64,000 bases of DNA from the NCBI RefSeq assembly GCF_000720425.1, contig NZ_JOAJ01000007.1, positions 186,001 through 250,000 on the forward strand. The letters are read 5' to 3'. The notes under the pieces were generated by a model. That model saw only the letters and a program-made list of their open reading frames with translations, did no database searches and was not told the origin of the DNA. Every line of letters starts with the position of its first letter. The stretch's first letter is position 1. Made by a program: the position numbers and the translations under genes. This document shows, piece after piece, positions 17,445-26,274 of this stretch. This DNA comes from Nocardia rhamnosiphila NBRC 108938 (GTDB lineage Bacteria; Actinomycetota; Actinomycetes; Mycobacteriales; Mycobacteriaceae).

Positions 17445-18491
17445 TCACGGCAGATGCGCCTCGAGGAACGAGTACTGGTCCGCTGTCGGGACGATCCGAT
17501 CCAGCGTGAACCCGGCGGAGGCGAGCAGCGCCGCGAATTCGGTGGCGCTGCGCTCCTTGCCTCCGTTGATGGCCAGCATGATCAAATCGATCAGTTTGGT
17601 GGCGTGCGGTTCGTCGCCGGCGGGTACGACACCCTCGATCACCACGAGCCGGGCGCCGGACGTCGCGGCATTCTTGATGGAGTGCAGGATACGTACGCAG
17701 GATTCGTCGTCCCAGTCGTGCAGCACGGCGGCCAATACATACACATCGGCTTGCGGCACGGATTCGAAGAAGTCCCCGGAGACGACCGCGATCCGGTCGG
17801 TCAGCCCGGCCTCCGCGATCTTCTTCTGCGCACCCGGGACCACCTCGGGGAGATCGAACAGAACACCCCTGCGGGTGGGCTCGGATTCCAGCAGGCGAGC
17901 CAGGATGGTGCCGTCGGCCCCACCGATATCGGCAACGACGTCGCCGGCGGGGAGATGGTAGCCGTCGAACATCCGATCGCGTAGCCCGCTGGTGATCGCG
18001 GCCATCGCCCGATTCTGCAGTTCGGCCATCCCGGGGGTGGCAACAATCCAGTCGAAGAAATGTTGACCCAGATACCGCTGGGCGGCCGTTTCACCGGTTC
18101 GGACGGTGTGCAGCAGCTCGCCGAATGGATGGTAGTGCGTCTCCATCCAGTACAGGGCGATATCCCGGACCGAGCCCGGGCGTTCGGCGGACAAAGTCGC
18201 GCCGAGCGGCGTTGTCTCCACCGTATCGTCGCCCAGGTCATGGAAGACCCCGAGCGGCGCCAGACTCCGGACGAGCCGGCGCACCAGTTCGGGCCGTGCA
18301 CCGCAGGTGGCGGCGAGTTCGTCGATGGTACGAGGCCCGTTGTCGAGTTGAGTGGCGATATCGAGTGCGGCCACCGCATACAGTGCCTGCGAGATCTGGA
18401 AACCACCGAGCAGCTGTATCATTGCCGCTCCCACAGGCGGTTGCTGTGGTGCGACGCTGCCGCCGGCCTCGCTCTCGGACATGCTATCCAT
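17445..18491 (-). CDS. SAM-dependent O-methyltransferase (plant/TcmN-type fold)
   Basis: This 348-residue protein has an N-terminal winged-helix dimerisation domain (DIATQLDNGPRTIDELAATC, about residues 44-63) and a C-terminal Rossmann methyltransferase domain with motif I VVADIGGADGTILARLL near residue 185, and HDWDDESCVRIL near residue 259 where the catalytic His of this family lies. Such enzymes methylate hydroxyls of small aromatic or polyketide compounds. It diverges from the flavoprotein gene at 18645, and each gene has its own copy of the TGTAACG-N17-CACTGA promoter. The substrate is unknown. Confidence 0.9.
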   Translation of the reverse strand: MDSMSESEAGGSVAPQQPPVGAAMIQLLGGFQISQALYAVAALDIATQLDNGPRTIDELAATCGARPELVRRLVRSLAPLGVFHDLGDDTVETTPLGATLSAERPGSVRDIALYWMETHYHPFGELLHTVRTGETAAQRYLGQHFFDWIVATPGMAELQNRAMAAITSGLRDRMFDGYHLPAGDVVADIGGADGTILARLLESEPTRRGVLFDLPEVVPGAQKKIAEAGLTDRIAVVSGDFFESVPQADVYVLAAVLHDWDDESCVRILHSIKNAATSGARLVVIEGVVPAGDEPHATKLIDLIMLAINGGKERSATEFAALLASAGFTLDRIVPTADQYSFLEAHLP

Positions 18492-18525
18492 CGGTTTCCT
18501 TCCAGTGGTATCGGTTCGACTCAGC

Positions 18526-18555
18526 TCAGTGGTCGATCACCGGTTCACCGTTACA
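18526..18555 (-). promoter_or_regulatory. ECF-type promoter for the methyltransferase
   Basis: On the minus strand TGTAACG is followed by exactly 17 bases and CACTGA. The -10-like box ends 35 bases before the start codon at 18491. It is one of five exact matches to the same two-box pattern, all between 18.5 and 27.6 kb. Confidence 0.7.
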
Positions 18556-18575
18556 ACCCGCGACCCGAATCGTCC

Positions 18576-18599
18576 GGTGTAACCACCGTCGGTTACACC
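18576..18599. promoter_or_regulatory. Inverted repeat GGTGTAACC-N6-GGTTACACC
   Basis: Perfect 9-base arms sit midway between the two divergent promoters. The arms contain a TGTAAC core like the -35 boxes on either side, but with C in place of the final G and no CACTG box at the right distance. It could be an operator for a regulator or a pair of inactive promoter copies. Confidence 0.55.
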
Positions 18600-18609
18600 G
18601 GGTATCGGA

Positions 18610-18639
18610 TGTAACGGTGAAACCGGTTCGCGGCACTGA
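18610..18639 (+). promoter_or_regulatory. ECF-type promoter for the flavoprotein
   Basis: TGTAACG, 17 bases, then CACTGA. The -10-like box ends only 5 bases before the ATG at 18645, so the transcript would start at or next to the ATG and be leaderless, which is common in this bacterial group. With the site at 18526-18555 it forms a large near-mirror arrangement in a 153-base intergenic gap. Confidence 0.7.
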
Positions 18640-18644
18640 GCGAC

Positions 18645-19349
18645 ATGACGGATTTCGACGACCTGCGAGCCGTGTTCATCAACTGCACCTTGAAGCGGTC
18701 CCCCGAACTCAGCAATACCCAGGGACTCATCGATGCGAGCGCCGCGATCATGGCGAAGAACGACGTGCAGGTCACGCAGGTCCGGGCCATCGACCACGAG
18801 ATCGCCACGGGTGTCCAGCCCGATATGACGGCGCACGGCTGGGCTGTCGACGAGTGGCCGGAGCTACAACGTCAGGTGATGGACGCCCACATCCTGGTGC
18901 TGGCCGGACCGATCTGGCTGGGAGACAACAGTTCGGTGATGAAACGAGTCATCGAACGGTTGTACGGGAACTCGGGGCTGCTCAACGACCATGGTCAGTA
19001 CGCCTACTACGGCCGTGTCGGTGGCTGCCTGCTCACTGGCAACGAGGACGGTGTCAAACATTGCGCGATGAACATCCTGTACAGCTTGCAGCACATCGGG
19101 TACACCATTGCGCCGCAGGCCGACGCGGGGTGGATCGGCGAAGCCGGACCGGGGCCGTCCTATCTGGACCCCGGTTCCGGCGGCCCGGGTAACGACTTCA
19201 CCAACCGCAACACCACATTCATGACGTGGAACCTGATGCACCTCGCTCGTCTGCTGGCGGACAATGGCGGAATACCCGCCCGCGGAAACCAGCGCACCGA
19301 ATGGGACGCGGGTTGTCGATTCGACTTCGAGAATCCTGAGTACCGCTGA
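18645..19349 (+). CDS. Flavodoxin-fold NAD(P)H-dependent oxidoreductase
   Basis: This 234-residue protein has the FMN reductase/flavodoxin fold: an N-terminal strand RAVFINCTLKRSPELSNT binding FMN phosphate, then ILVLAGPIWLGDNSSVMKRV, and GRVGGCLLTGNEDG. It should bind FMN and reduce quinones or related compounds. No ribosome binding site precedes the ATG, which agrees with a leaderless message from the promoter just upstream. It is paired head to head with the methyltransferase under matching promoters. Confidence 0.87.
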   Translation: MTDFDDLRAVFINCTLKRSPELSNTQGLIDASAAIMAKNDVQVTQVRAIDHEIATGVQPDMTAHGWAVDEWPELQRQVMDAHILVLAGPIWLGDNSSVMKRVIERLYGNSGLLNDHGQYAYYGRVGGCLLTGNEDGVKHCAMNILYSLQHIGYTIAPQADAGWIGEAGPGPSYLDPGSGGPGNDFTNRNTTFMTWNLMHLARLLADNGGIPARGNQRTEWDAGCRFDFENPEYR

Positions 19350-19469
19350 ACGGACCAGCAACCTTGTCGACGCTGCCACGCGTCTCGCCGGCGGCCGGCT
19401 GTGCCGCTACACCGTTCTGGGAACGACGCTGACCGATCACGAGCGACGCGGGCGGAATATCGCGTTCGA

Positions 19470-19700
19470 TCAGCGAGACCAGTTCCGGAACGCGGTCAAC
19501 AGGTCCGCACGCACATTCGCGGGCAGCGTCTCCGGTGGCGGTAACTCGCCGACGAGCGCGATGGTTTGCCGGAACTGCGCGATATAGGTTTCGCATCCGT
19601 CGCATTCGGCGAGGTGCGCAACGAAACGTTGCTCGGTGGCCGGGTCCAGCGCGCCGTCGAGGAATGCCGTGACCAGTTCGACCAACTCGTCACAGTTCAC
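19470..19700 (-). CDS. Zinc-type anti-sigma factor (zf-HC2, ZAS)
   Basis: This 76-residue protein has the ZAS signature His29-x3-Cys33-x2-Cys36 (HLAECDGC), plus Cys3 as the possible fourth ligand. It has no membrane segment, so it is a soluble anti-sigma factor of the redox-sensing kind. Its GTG start at 19700 overlaps the stop of the sigma gene (GTGA). It should hold the adjacent sigma factor inactive until zinc or thiol chemistry releases it. Confidence 0.88.
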   Translation of the reverse strand: MNCDELVELVTAFLDGALDPATEQRFVAHLAECDGCETYIAQFRQTIALVGELPPPETLPANVRADLLTAFRNWSR

Positions 19701-20353
19701 CGCCGCACCTCCCCGGTCGCTCCGAAATACTCCTCCAGTCTCGCACGCACGGCCGCCCGGGCACGATGCAGGATAACTCGCTGGTTGCCCGGCGAAATAT
19801 CGAGCAACTCGCAGACCTCCTCGGAGGAATAGCCCTCGATATCGCGCAGCACGAGCAGGACCTGGCTCCGCTCCGGAAGTTCGGACAGCGACTCCCCGAC
19901 CACGCGCAGGACCTCGGCACGCTCGGCGGAACTCTCCGGTTCCGACCACCGGTGCGGTTCCCGCCCGGCTCGCCAATGGCCAGGGTAGGGATCGTCCTCC
20001 GCACGAAACCGGCCGGGCTCGACAGTCGGCCCCTCGTCCGGACCTACCAAACTGCCGAAGGGGATCGTGCGACGCTCACGAATACCCCGTTTTTTGGCGG
20101 TGTTCACCAGAATCCTGAACACCCAGGTTTTCAGCGACGAGCGGCCTTCGAACCCGTCGATGCCGCGAATCACCGCGACCCAGACGTCCTGCACGACTTC
20201 CTCGGCCGAAGCATTGGTGGACACGAAGGACCGCGCCAACCGCAACATCGCCGGCGACCATTGGTCCAGAATCGTTTCGAACGCCGTTTCGTCGCCCCTG
20301 CGGAGCCGGTCCGCCAGATCACCCTCCGGTGTGACGAGGCTGTCGCGACCCAC
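19697..20353 (-). CDS. ECF RNA polymerase sigma factor
   Basis: This 218-residue sigma-70-family protein has region 2 (AMLRLARSFVSTNASAEEVV, then VWVAVIRGIDGF) and region 4 (LPERSQVLLVLRDIEGYSSE, then NQRVILHRARAAVRARL). GTG 20353 is chosen because GAGGAG stands 5 bases before it. It is co-translated with the anti-sigma factor. The protein at 34609 is a close paralogue with the same LKTWVFRILVNTAKKRG segment. No TGTAACG site precedes it, so it does not appear to control itself by that promoter. Confidence 0.93.
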   Translation of the reverse strand: MGRDSLVTPEGDLADRLRRGDETAFETILDQWSPAMLRLARSFVSTNASAEEVVQDVWVAVIRGIDGFEGRSSLKTWVFRILVNTAKKRGIRERRTIPFGSLVGPDEGPTVEPGRFRAEDDPYPGHWRAGREPHRWSEPESSAERAEVLRVVGESLSELPERSQVLLVLRDIEGYSSEEVCELLDISPGNQRVILHRARAAVRARLEEYFGATGEVRR

Positions 20354-20718
20354 CTGTTCTCCTCGATACGCACCGTTTCGAGCCTGTCGATACCCCACCC
20401 GTCACCGAATGTCTCATCGGAACAGTTCGGGGGTCCGGCAGGGCACACTGTCCGGACCCGGCGGTCGGCGCCGAGTTCGGGTGCATACACAGCCCAGGGT
20501 TCCGGAGTCACGTCGCGCACCCGACTCCGGGAGGTTACCAGGGGGTCATACCGCGCGCTCGTCGCCGACTTCCGGTACGGCGTTCTGGGCGGCAGGGGGC
20601 CAAGCGATGACGAGCAGAACGGGATTCGCGCGCAGACCACAGGTCCGGACTCGTCACCGGCGCCCTGATCGGGGCGGCATCAGTTGCCGTGCACCACGAC
20701 CTTCCCGACCGGTTCGGG
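20354..20718. other. Intergenic stretch with no supported gene
   Basis: It lies upstream of the sigma gene on the minus strand and past the end of the hydrolase gene. I see no reading frame of protein character and no recognisable promoter box or hairpin. Confidence 0.5.
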
Positions 20719-21498
20719 TCATGCGGACGGTAGATCGGCGGCGATATACCGCCCGGCCCACGTCGCGAGGATCTGCGCACAGTACGTGGCGTCGGCGCGA
20801 TCGGTGAGCAGGTGGTCGGCGCCGTCGAGGCATACGAACGACTTCGGGTGGGCGGCGCTGTCGTAGATTTGCCGGGCATTGTCCACGCCGACGATGCTGT
20901 CCTGCGGCGAGTGCAGGATCAGCAGCGCACGGCGCAATCGTGCGATACGGGCCGGCTGGTTCTGCTGACGCAGATCTTCGACGAATTCCCGGCGTATCCG
21001 GATTTCCCGGCCACCCACCGAGACCATCGATTCACCGAGGACCTCGATCACCTCCGATTCAGCGCTGAACAGGTGCTCGATATGGCGAGGTTCAGCGGGC
21101 GCTCCGATCGTGGCGACCGCCCTGACCTCCGGAATCAGGCCCGCACCCGCGAGAACGGCCGCACCACCGAGCGAATGCCCGATCAGTAGGTCGGGAGGCG
21201 CCAGGACCGTGCGCAGATGCGCTGCGGCGCAGACGAGATCGCCGATATCGGTGCCGAAGGTCGTATCGGCGAAATCTCCGCCGGAGGCGCCGATACCAGT
21301 GCAATCGAAACGCAGTACAGCGATCTGGCGATGGACGAGTGCGCGCGCAATACTGATCGCGGCCGCCGCGTTCTTACCGCAGGTGAAGCAGTGCGCAAAC
21401 AGTGCCACCGCCCTCGGCTCTCCCGTTTCGGGAAGGTCCAGCAGCCCGGCGAGCCTGGTACCGGTGGCGCCGTCGAAGAACACGCGTTCGCGGTTCAC
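20719..21498 (-). CDS. Alpha/beta hydrolase (OsmC-partner type)
   Basis: This 259-residue hydrolase resembles the hydrolase half of the alpha/beta-hydrolase/OsmC fusion proteins: AVALFAHCFTCGKNAAAA near the start, FDCTGIGASGGDFADT, nucleophile elbow IGHSLGGAA, and HSPQDSIVGVDNA followed by GADHLL for the acid and His. The OsmC half, a peroxide-detoxifying domain, is absent. It has its own TGTAACG-type promoter 41 bases upstream. A role in peroxide or thiol-ester metabolism is inferred from the family only. Confidence 0.85.
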   Translation of the reverse strand: MNRERVFFDGATGTRLAGLLDLPETGEPRAVALFAHCFTCGKNAAAAISIARALVHRQIAVLRFDCTGIGASGGDFADTTFGTDIGDLVCAAAHLRTVLAPPDLLIGHSLGGAAVLAGAGLIPEVRAVATIGAPAEPRHIEHLFSAESEVIEVLGESMVSVGGREIRIRREFVEDLRQQNQPARIARLRRALLILHSPQDSIVGVDNARQIYDSAAHPKSFVCLDGADHLLTDRADATYCAQILATWAGRYIAADLPSA

Positions 21499-21538
21499 CG
21501 CGCGCCGGCCACTGTAGTCGACCCCGAATTCATAGCGA

Positions 21539-21568
21539 CCAGTGCCGATGCGGGGCCCGATCGTTACA
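21539..21568 (-). promoter_or_regulatory. ECF-type promoter for the hydrolase
   Basis: On the minus strand TGTAACG, exactly 17 bases, then CACTGG. It lies in the 99-base gap between the stop of the membrane protein gene (21598) and the hydrolase start (21498), and its -10-like box ends 41 bases before that start. Confidence 0.7.
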
Positions 21569-21597
21569 CCTCGGCGCCGACCGCCGCGGCTGGGCGG

Positions 21598-23079
21598 TCA
21601 TGCGACGAAGACCGGGATCAGCGCTACCTGGAAGGCGATCAGGCTCCACAACGCCGGTGCGGTGCCGAGCACCTGCTCGTACCTGGCCAGTACCCGTTCC
21701 CGGGCCGTCCGGCTGCGGGTGAGATACCAAGGGGCAACACGCTGCTCCAAGCGCTGATAGACGATACCGAGGACCGCCCCGTACGCCACGTGCCCGATCA
21801 GTGAGGGAAAGGATGCAGCGAGTGCGGGCGCCGACCAATCCGGTGCCGAGCCGAGCAGCAGCGGCAGCAGGGTGAGGTTGCCGAGCACCCACCACAGGAA
21901 CCCGTACGAGGCGCCCCAACCGATGCCCGAGGCGGCGTCGAAGCTGCAACCGCGGAAGAAGATCGCGTAGGTGATGCCGATGAAAACCGAGATCATCACG
22001 TGCACGATGAACCCGACGAATGCCGAACCCGATTCCACCAGGGCGGCCACCCGCGGCAAGAAGCCCACCGCCACCATCACCCCGGTGAAGACGACGCCGC
22101 CCGCCGTACCGGCAACGATCCCGTGCAGAACTGGGAGGATACCGCCGGTGGTCAGGCGGCCTGCCTGCTCGGCCCGCACATCGTCGGCCCGTATCCGGCG
22201 CACGATTCCTTCGATCGCACCGAGCACCGCCGCGGTGCCGGCACCGAGCAGCAGATAACCGGGCAGCGTGGACATCGCCGCACGTGCCGCGGAGATCGAC
22301 CAGTCCAGCCGGTCGCCCGCGCGGAGTGAGTGCAGGGTCAGGCCGGCGGTGATCCACCAGACGAATCCGTACCCCACGCCGCGGATCAGCGCGGGGCCGG
22401 TGCTCTCCGGCCGGGCGCCGAACAGCAGCGCATACCCCGCGCCTGCGAACGACCCGACGATCACCGACGTGTAGCCGGACTCCCGCATCGACGGAAAGAC
22501 GGCGGCCAGGACCGCACCGACGATCATCCCGGCCGTCACCGCCGCTACCAGCGTGCGGGTTTCCACGGTGCGTGGTGGCGCATCGGCGATCCGGCGCGCC
22601 ACCAACGCGAACACGGCCGCGGTGACCGATCCGTACAGCAGATGGCCGACGAGGCTCGGGAGCAGTTGCTGTGCGTCCAGGATCGTCCAGCGCACCGGCT
22701 CACCGAGCACCAGAGGAAGGATGGTGAGCGGCCCGGCGAGCCACCACACGGCCCCGTAGATCAGTCCCCAGAACAGCAGTTCGCTCGGGGCAGTCCGCTG
22801 CCGCAGCACCAGGAGACCGAAACCCGCGCCGATGATCGCCGCGATCACCAGGTGCACCAGGAAGCCGACGATCGGCGAATCGGCGCGCACGATGGCGGCG
22901 ACGGTAGGCAGAAAACCGATCGAGATCATCACCGCACCGAAGGCGAGTCCACCGGCGAGACCGGCGAGTGCGCCGACGCCTGCGCCGGTCCGCGCGCCGA
23001 GTTCCGCGCCCCGGACACCGGCCGGTGTGTCGATGCTGTTCGTGGTCTCGGTGGCGGGCAACAGGGCCGGGTCAGACAT
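21598..23079 (-). CDS. Membrane protein with internally duplicated module
   Basis: This 493-residue membrane protein has about twelve hydrophobic segments. It is built of two similar halves: the first carries SIGFLPTVAAIVRADSPIVG then FLVHLVIAAIIGAGF, and the second carries AVGFLPRVAALVESGSAFVG then FIVHVMISVFIGITY. Each half ends with a SLIGHVAYG-like phrase. The N-terminus of the flavoprotein upstream shows a third, more distant copy. The start ATG at 23079 overlaps the end of that flavoprotein gene. Family not recognised; the linkage suggests a membrane platform for the dehydrogenase. Confidence 0.75.
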   Translation of the reverse strand: MSDPALLPATETTNSIDTPAGVRGAELGARTGAGVGALAGLAGGLAFGAVMISIGFLPTVAAIVRADSPIVGFLVHLVIAAIIGAGFGLLVLRQRTAPSELLFWGLIYGAVWWLAGPLTILPLVLGEPVRWTILDAQQLLPSLVGHLLYGSVTAAVFALVARRIADAPPRTVETRTLVAAVTAGMIVGAVLAAVFPSMRESGYTSVIVGSFAGAGYALLFGARPESTGPALIRGVGYGFVWWITAGLTLHSLRAGDRLDWSISAARAAMSTLPGYLLLGAGTAAVLGAIEGIVRRIRADDVRAEQAGRLTTGGILPVLHGIVAGTAGGVVFTGVMVAVGFLPRVAALVESGSAFVGFIVHVMISVFIGITYAIFFRGCSFDAASGIGWGASYGFLWWVLGNLTLLPLLLGSAPDWSAPALAASFPSLIGHVAYGAVLGIVYQRLEQRVAPWYLTRSRTARERVLARYEQVLGTAPALWSLIAFQVALIPVFVA

Positions 23080-24874
23080 GGTGATCCTTTGTCGTGGCCG
23101 GGACCGTCGCGGTGCCCGACGAAGTGAGCGCGATATCCCTCGGGAAACCCAGATCCAGCAGCCAGTCCGCGAGTACACGCAGCCGCTTCTCCGTGCCGGG
23201 CAGTTTGCTCAAATAGACGGCCCGCCACAGAACCCAGCCGGCCAGTCCCGATACCGGCCGACCCCACACCAGGCCGGCCGCCCGCCGGTGTCCCAGCGAG
23301 ACGAGCACCCCAAGCCCGCCGAAGCGGAACGGCCGGGGCCGGCCGCCGGTGATCGCGGCGGCCACATTGTCCGCCACGACCTTCCCCTCTCGGATCGCGT
23401 GCTGTGCCGTGGGCGGATGAAAGGCGCCGGGGTCCCCGGTGTCCGGAATGCGCGCGCAGTCACCGATCGCCCAGACACCGTCCAGTTCGGGCACCCGCAG
23501 GTACTCGTCCACGGCCAGCGGCCCGGTCCGGCCGGCGACGATACTGCCGAGTAGCGGGTTGGGCCGGTTACCGGCCGTCCACGCGAGGGTGCCGGTGGCG
23601 ACCACCCCGTCGTCGGACAACCGGACACTGCCGGCATCCGCGCCGGTGACCCGGACGCCGAGCCGGAATTCGATTCCGCGCCGGGCGAGCGTGTACCGGG
23701 CGTAATCACCGAGTTCCGCGGGCAGTTCCGGTAGCAACCGATCACCCGAATGCGCGAGCATGAAGCGCGGAGACAGATCGTGCAGGCGCGGATAATAGTG
23801 GAGCACGTCGTGCACCAGGTCATACAGTTCGGCGATCAGTTCGGTGCCGGCGAAACCGCCACCGGCCACGACGAAGGTCAGCAGCCGCTGCTGCTCGACG
23901 GCATCCGGTTCCCGATCCGCCTGCTCCAGCGCGGCGAGCACATGGTCGCGCAGCCGGTTGGCATCGTCGATGGATTTCATCGCGAAGGCGTGTTCGGCGA
24001 CGCCCGGGAGATCGAAGAAATGGGCCACCCCGCCGACAGCGAGGATCAGTGCGTCGTAGGGCACCTGCCGCCTTCCGCGATTACCGGCGGCGACCTCCAG
24101 CGTGCGGGCAGTGGTATCCACCGACTCGACCCGCCCGTGCAGGAAAGTCGCGTGCCGCAGGGCGGCGCGCACCGGCGCGCTGACGTGCCGGGCTTCGAGC
24201 GCGCTGGAGGCGACACCCACCAGCAGCGGCGTGAACAATAGGAAGTTGGATTCGCTGATCACCGTCACCTCGGCCCGGAGGCCGCGGGCCAGCAGAGCGT
24301 CCAGCCGCCGGCCTGCACCGAGACCGCCGAAACCGCCTCCGACCACCACGATATGAGGCCGCCGGGGGGCCGTTTCGGCGGTGCGTGACCGTCGGCGCAG
24401 CAGTGCGGTCGCCCGGAACAGCACGATCCCCGCCACCGCGCCCAGCAGGGTGGCACGGATCAGGTCGTCGAAGGTAGCCGCCGCGTCACCGCTGGACCAG
24501 CGAGGGATCGTGCCCGCCAGTAACGGCACTGCGGTCAGCTGCCACCCGGCCCAGTCCAGTAGACCGGCCAGCACGCCGACCGCGAAAGAGGACCCGAGGC
24601 TCTGCCGATGGGCCCCCGTCAGGAGGCCGAGGATTGCCCCCAGCACCACCGCATGCACCGTCCAGGACAACCAGCCCTGTTCTGCCGCCGCGGCCGGGAC
24701 CGCGACGAGTACACCGGCGACCGCACCGCTCACTGCGCCCGCGACCAGCCGGCCGGGCGGCGTGAGCGCACCGGCCGGTGTCGTCATCACCGGCATCATC
24801 GCGAACAACGCATCCAGGACAGGCGAGCGGTCGACGGCGCCACCGCTCGCCGGACGCGCGAGACATCCGTCCAT
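23072..24874 (-). CDS. Type II NADH dehydrogenase-like flavoprotein with N-terminal membrane module
   Basis: The C-terminal 430 residues are an NDH-2-type FAD/NAD(P) oxidoreductase: FAD motif IVVVGGGFGGLGAG near residue 175, a second Rossmann motif TFVVAGGGFAGTELIAEL, and VWAIGDCARIPD near the FAD-binding Asp. The first 160 residues are membrane-spanning and match the module found twice in the next gene (TVHAVVLGAILGLLTG, PLLAGTIPRW). The fusion would tie NADH oxidation directly to the membrane. The ATG at 24874 follows AGGAAAACTC; starts further upstream exist but lack a ribosome site. A TGTAACG-type promoter lies 135 bases upstream. Confidence 0.88.
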   Translation of the reverse strand: MDGCLARPASGGAVDRSPVLDALFAMMPVMTTPAGALTPPGRLVAGAVSGAVAGVLVAVPAAAAEQGWLSWTVHAVVLGAILGLLTGAHRQSLGSSFAVGVLAGLLDWAGWQLTAVPLLAGTIPRWSSGDAAATFDDLIRATLLGAVAGIVLFRATALLRRRSRTAETAPRRPHIVVVGGGFGGLGAGRRLDALLARGLRAEVTVISESNFLLFTPLLVGVASSALEARHVSAPVRAALRHATFLHGRVESVDTTARTLEVAAGNRGRRQVPYDALILAVGGVAHFFDLPGVAEHAFAMKSIDDANRLRDHVLAALEQADREPDAVEQQRLLTFVVAGGGFAGTELIAELYDLVHDVLHYYPRLHDLSPRFMLAHSGDRLLPELPAELGDYARYTLARRGIEFRLGVRVTGADAGSVRLSDDGVVATGTLAWTAGNRPNPLLGSIVAGRTGPLAVDEYLRVPELDGVWAIGDCARIPDTGDPGAFHPPTAQHAIREGKVVADNVAAAITGGRPRPFRFGGLGVLVSLGHRRAAGLVWGRPVSGLAGWVLWRAVYLSKLPGTEKRLRVLADWLLDLGFPRDIALTSSGTATVPATTKDHHV

Positions 24875-25008
24875 CTCCGGTGAGTTTTCCTGGGGCGCGA
24901 GGTCGTGAGGTGGGTCATGACTTGTGCTTCCTTCGAGGTTCCGGGATCGGGTTCGCCGCGGCACGTAACGAATCGGCCGGGTGCGGGGTCGATATGGGCA
25001 GTTGCCGA

Positions 25009-25038
25009 CCAGTGGTGCCGATCGGCCACCGCGTTACA
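25009..25038 (-). promoter_or_regulatory. ECF-type promoter for the NDH-2/membrane operon
   Basis: On the minus strand TGTAACG, exactly 17 bases, then CACTGG. It lies 135 bases before the flavoprotein start and 22 bases before the ATG of the divergent molybdopterin gene, so it may influence both. The distance implies a long untranslated leader for the flavoprotein or an unrecognised upstream start. Confidence 0.65.
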
Positions 25039-25059
25039 CCCCAGGAATGGAGCAGTCCG

Positions 25060-26274
25060 ATGAAAGAGCCCGACCGCGCCGCGCCCGCGGCCGAACCGCC
25101 GGTGGAGCGGGAACAGAGCTCGCCCGAGCCCGGTCTGCTGTTACCCCGCGTCGTCACCGACCGGATCTCGCCCGCGCGTTCGGCGGCCGTGGCGTCCCGG
25201 GTGGGTATCGCGCTGGGTGTCGCCGTCGCGATCTGTTTCCTCACCGGGTTGATCAGTCATTGGGTGCAGCACCCACCGGCGTGGTTCTGGTGGCCGGCCA
25301 ACCCGGTGTGGTTGTATCGGCTCACGCAGGGGGCGCATGTGGTGTCGGGTGTGGTGGCGATTCCCCTGCTGCTGGTGAAGCTGTGGGCGGTGTTTCCCAG
25401 ACTGTTCGCGCGTCCCCTCATCGGAAACCCGCTGCACCTGCTCGAACGCGGTTCCATCGCCGTACTCGTGGGTTCGATGATCTTCCAGCTGATCACCGGC
25501 CTTTTCAACACGGCCCAGTTCTATCCCTGGAAGTTCTTCTTCACCACCACCCACTACGCCATGGCCTTCGTCTCCGTCGGCGCGCTCGCGGTCCATCTCG
25601 CAGTCAAGCTTCCGGTGGTACGCGCCGCGCTGGCCCGGCCGGACTCCGGAAGCGAGAAGCCGCCGCCGGACGAGGCCGGTATCGCCGCCCGCCGCAGCGT
25701 GCTGGTCGCGGCCGGCGCCGCGGCCGTCGTCGCCGGAGTCGCCATAGCCGGGCAATCGGTGCCGCTACTACGCCGTATCTCGGTCCTCGCACCGCGCAGT
25801 GGTGAAGGGCCACAGGGGCTTCCGGTGAATCGCACGGCGAATCAGGCGGGCGTGCTGGAGCTGGCACAGGATGCCGGATACCGCCTGGAGGTCATTGTGG
25901 GCGACCGGACACGCCGATTCACCTACGCCGAGCTGGTGGCACTGCCTCAGACCGAAGCCGAGGTTCCGCTGGCATGTGTGGAGGGCTGGAGCGTCTCGGC
26001 GCAGTGGTCCGGTATCCGGGTGCGCGATCTACTCGCCGCGGTGGGCGACTACCGCGGCGGCGATGTCGAATTCCGTTCGCTCGAGCCCAGCGGAATCTAC
26101 AACCGGTCCCTGCTCCCCCAGACCCATGTGGTCGATGCGTCGACGCTGGTGGCACTGCGGCTCAACGGCGAGGAACTCGACCTCGACCACGGTTATCCGT
26201 GCCGGCTGATCGCACCGACGCGACCCGGCGTACTCCAGACCAAATGGCTCTCGGCGATCGAGGTGCGGGCATGA
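25060..26274 (+). CDS. Membrane molybdopterin oxidoreductase with cytochrome b-like domain
   Basis: In this 404-residue protein, residues 45-200 form a four- or five-span cytochrome b561-like domain with several His (LISHWVQHPPAWFWW, LTQGAHVVSG, THYAMAF, AVHLAVKL), then a further span and a C-terminal sulfite-oxidase/YedY-like molybdopterin domain. The metal ligand is Cys306 in LACVEGWSV, and YPCRLIAPTRPGVLQTKW is the usual end. A single chain that both binds molybdopterin and carries haem spans would pass electrons to or from quinone. GGAG precedes the ATG by 8 bases. It diverges from the NDH-2 operon and overlaps the next gene. Confidence 0.88.
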   Translation: MKEPDRAAPAAEPPVEREQSSPEPGLLLPRVVTDRISPARSAAVASRVGIALGVAVAICFLTGLISHWVQHPPAWFWWPANPVWLYRLTQGAHVVSGVVAIPLLLVKLWAVFPRLFARPLIGNPLHLLERGSIAVLVGSMIFQLITGLFNTAQFYPWKFFFTTTHYAMAFVSVGALAVHLAVKLPVVRAALARPDSGSEKPPPDEAGIAARRSVLVAAGAAAVVAGVAIAGQSVPLLRRISVLAPRSGEGPQGLPVNRTANQAGVLELAQDAGYRLEVIVGDRTRRFTYAELVALPQTEAEVPLACVEGWSVSAQWSGIRVRDLLAAVGDYRGGDVEFRSLEPSGIYNRSLLPQTHVVDASTLVALRLNGEELDLDHGYPCRLIAPTRPGVLQTKWLSAIEVRA

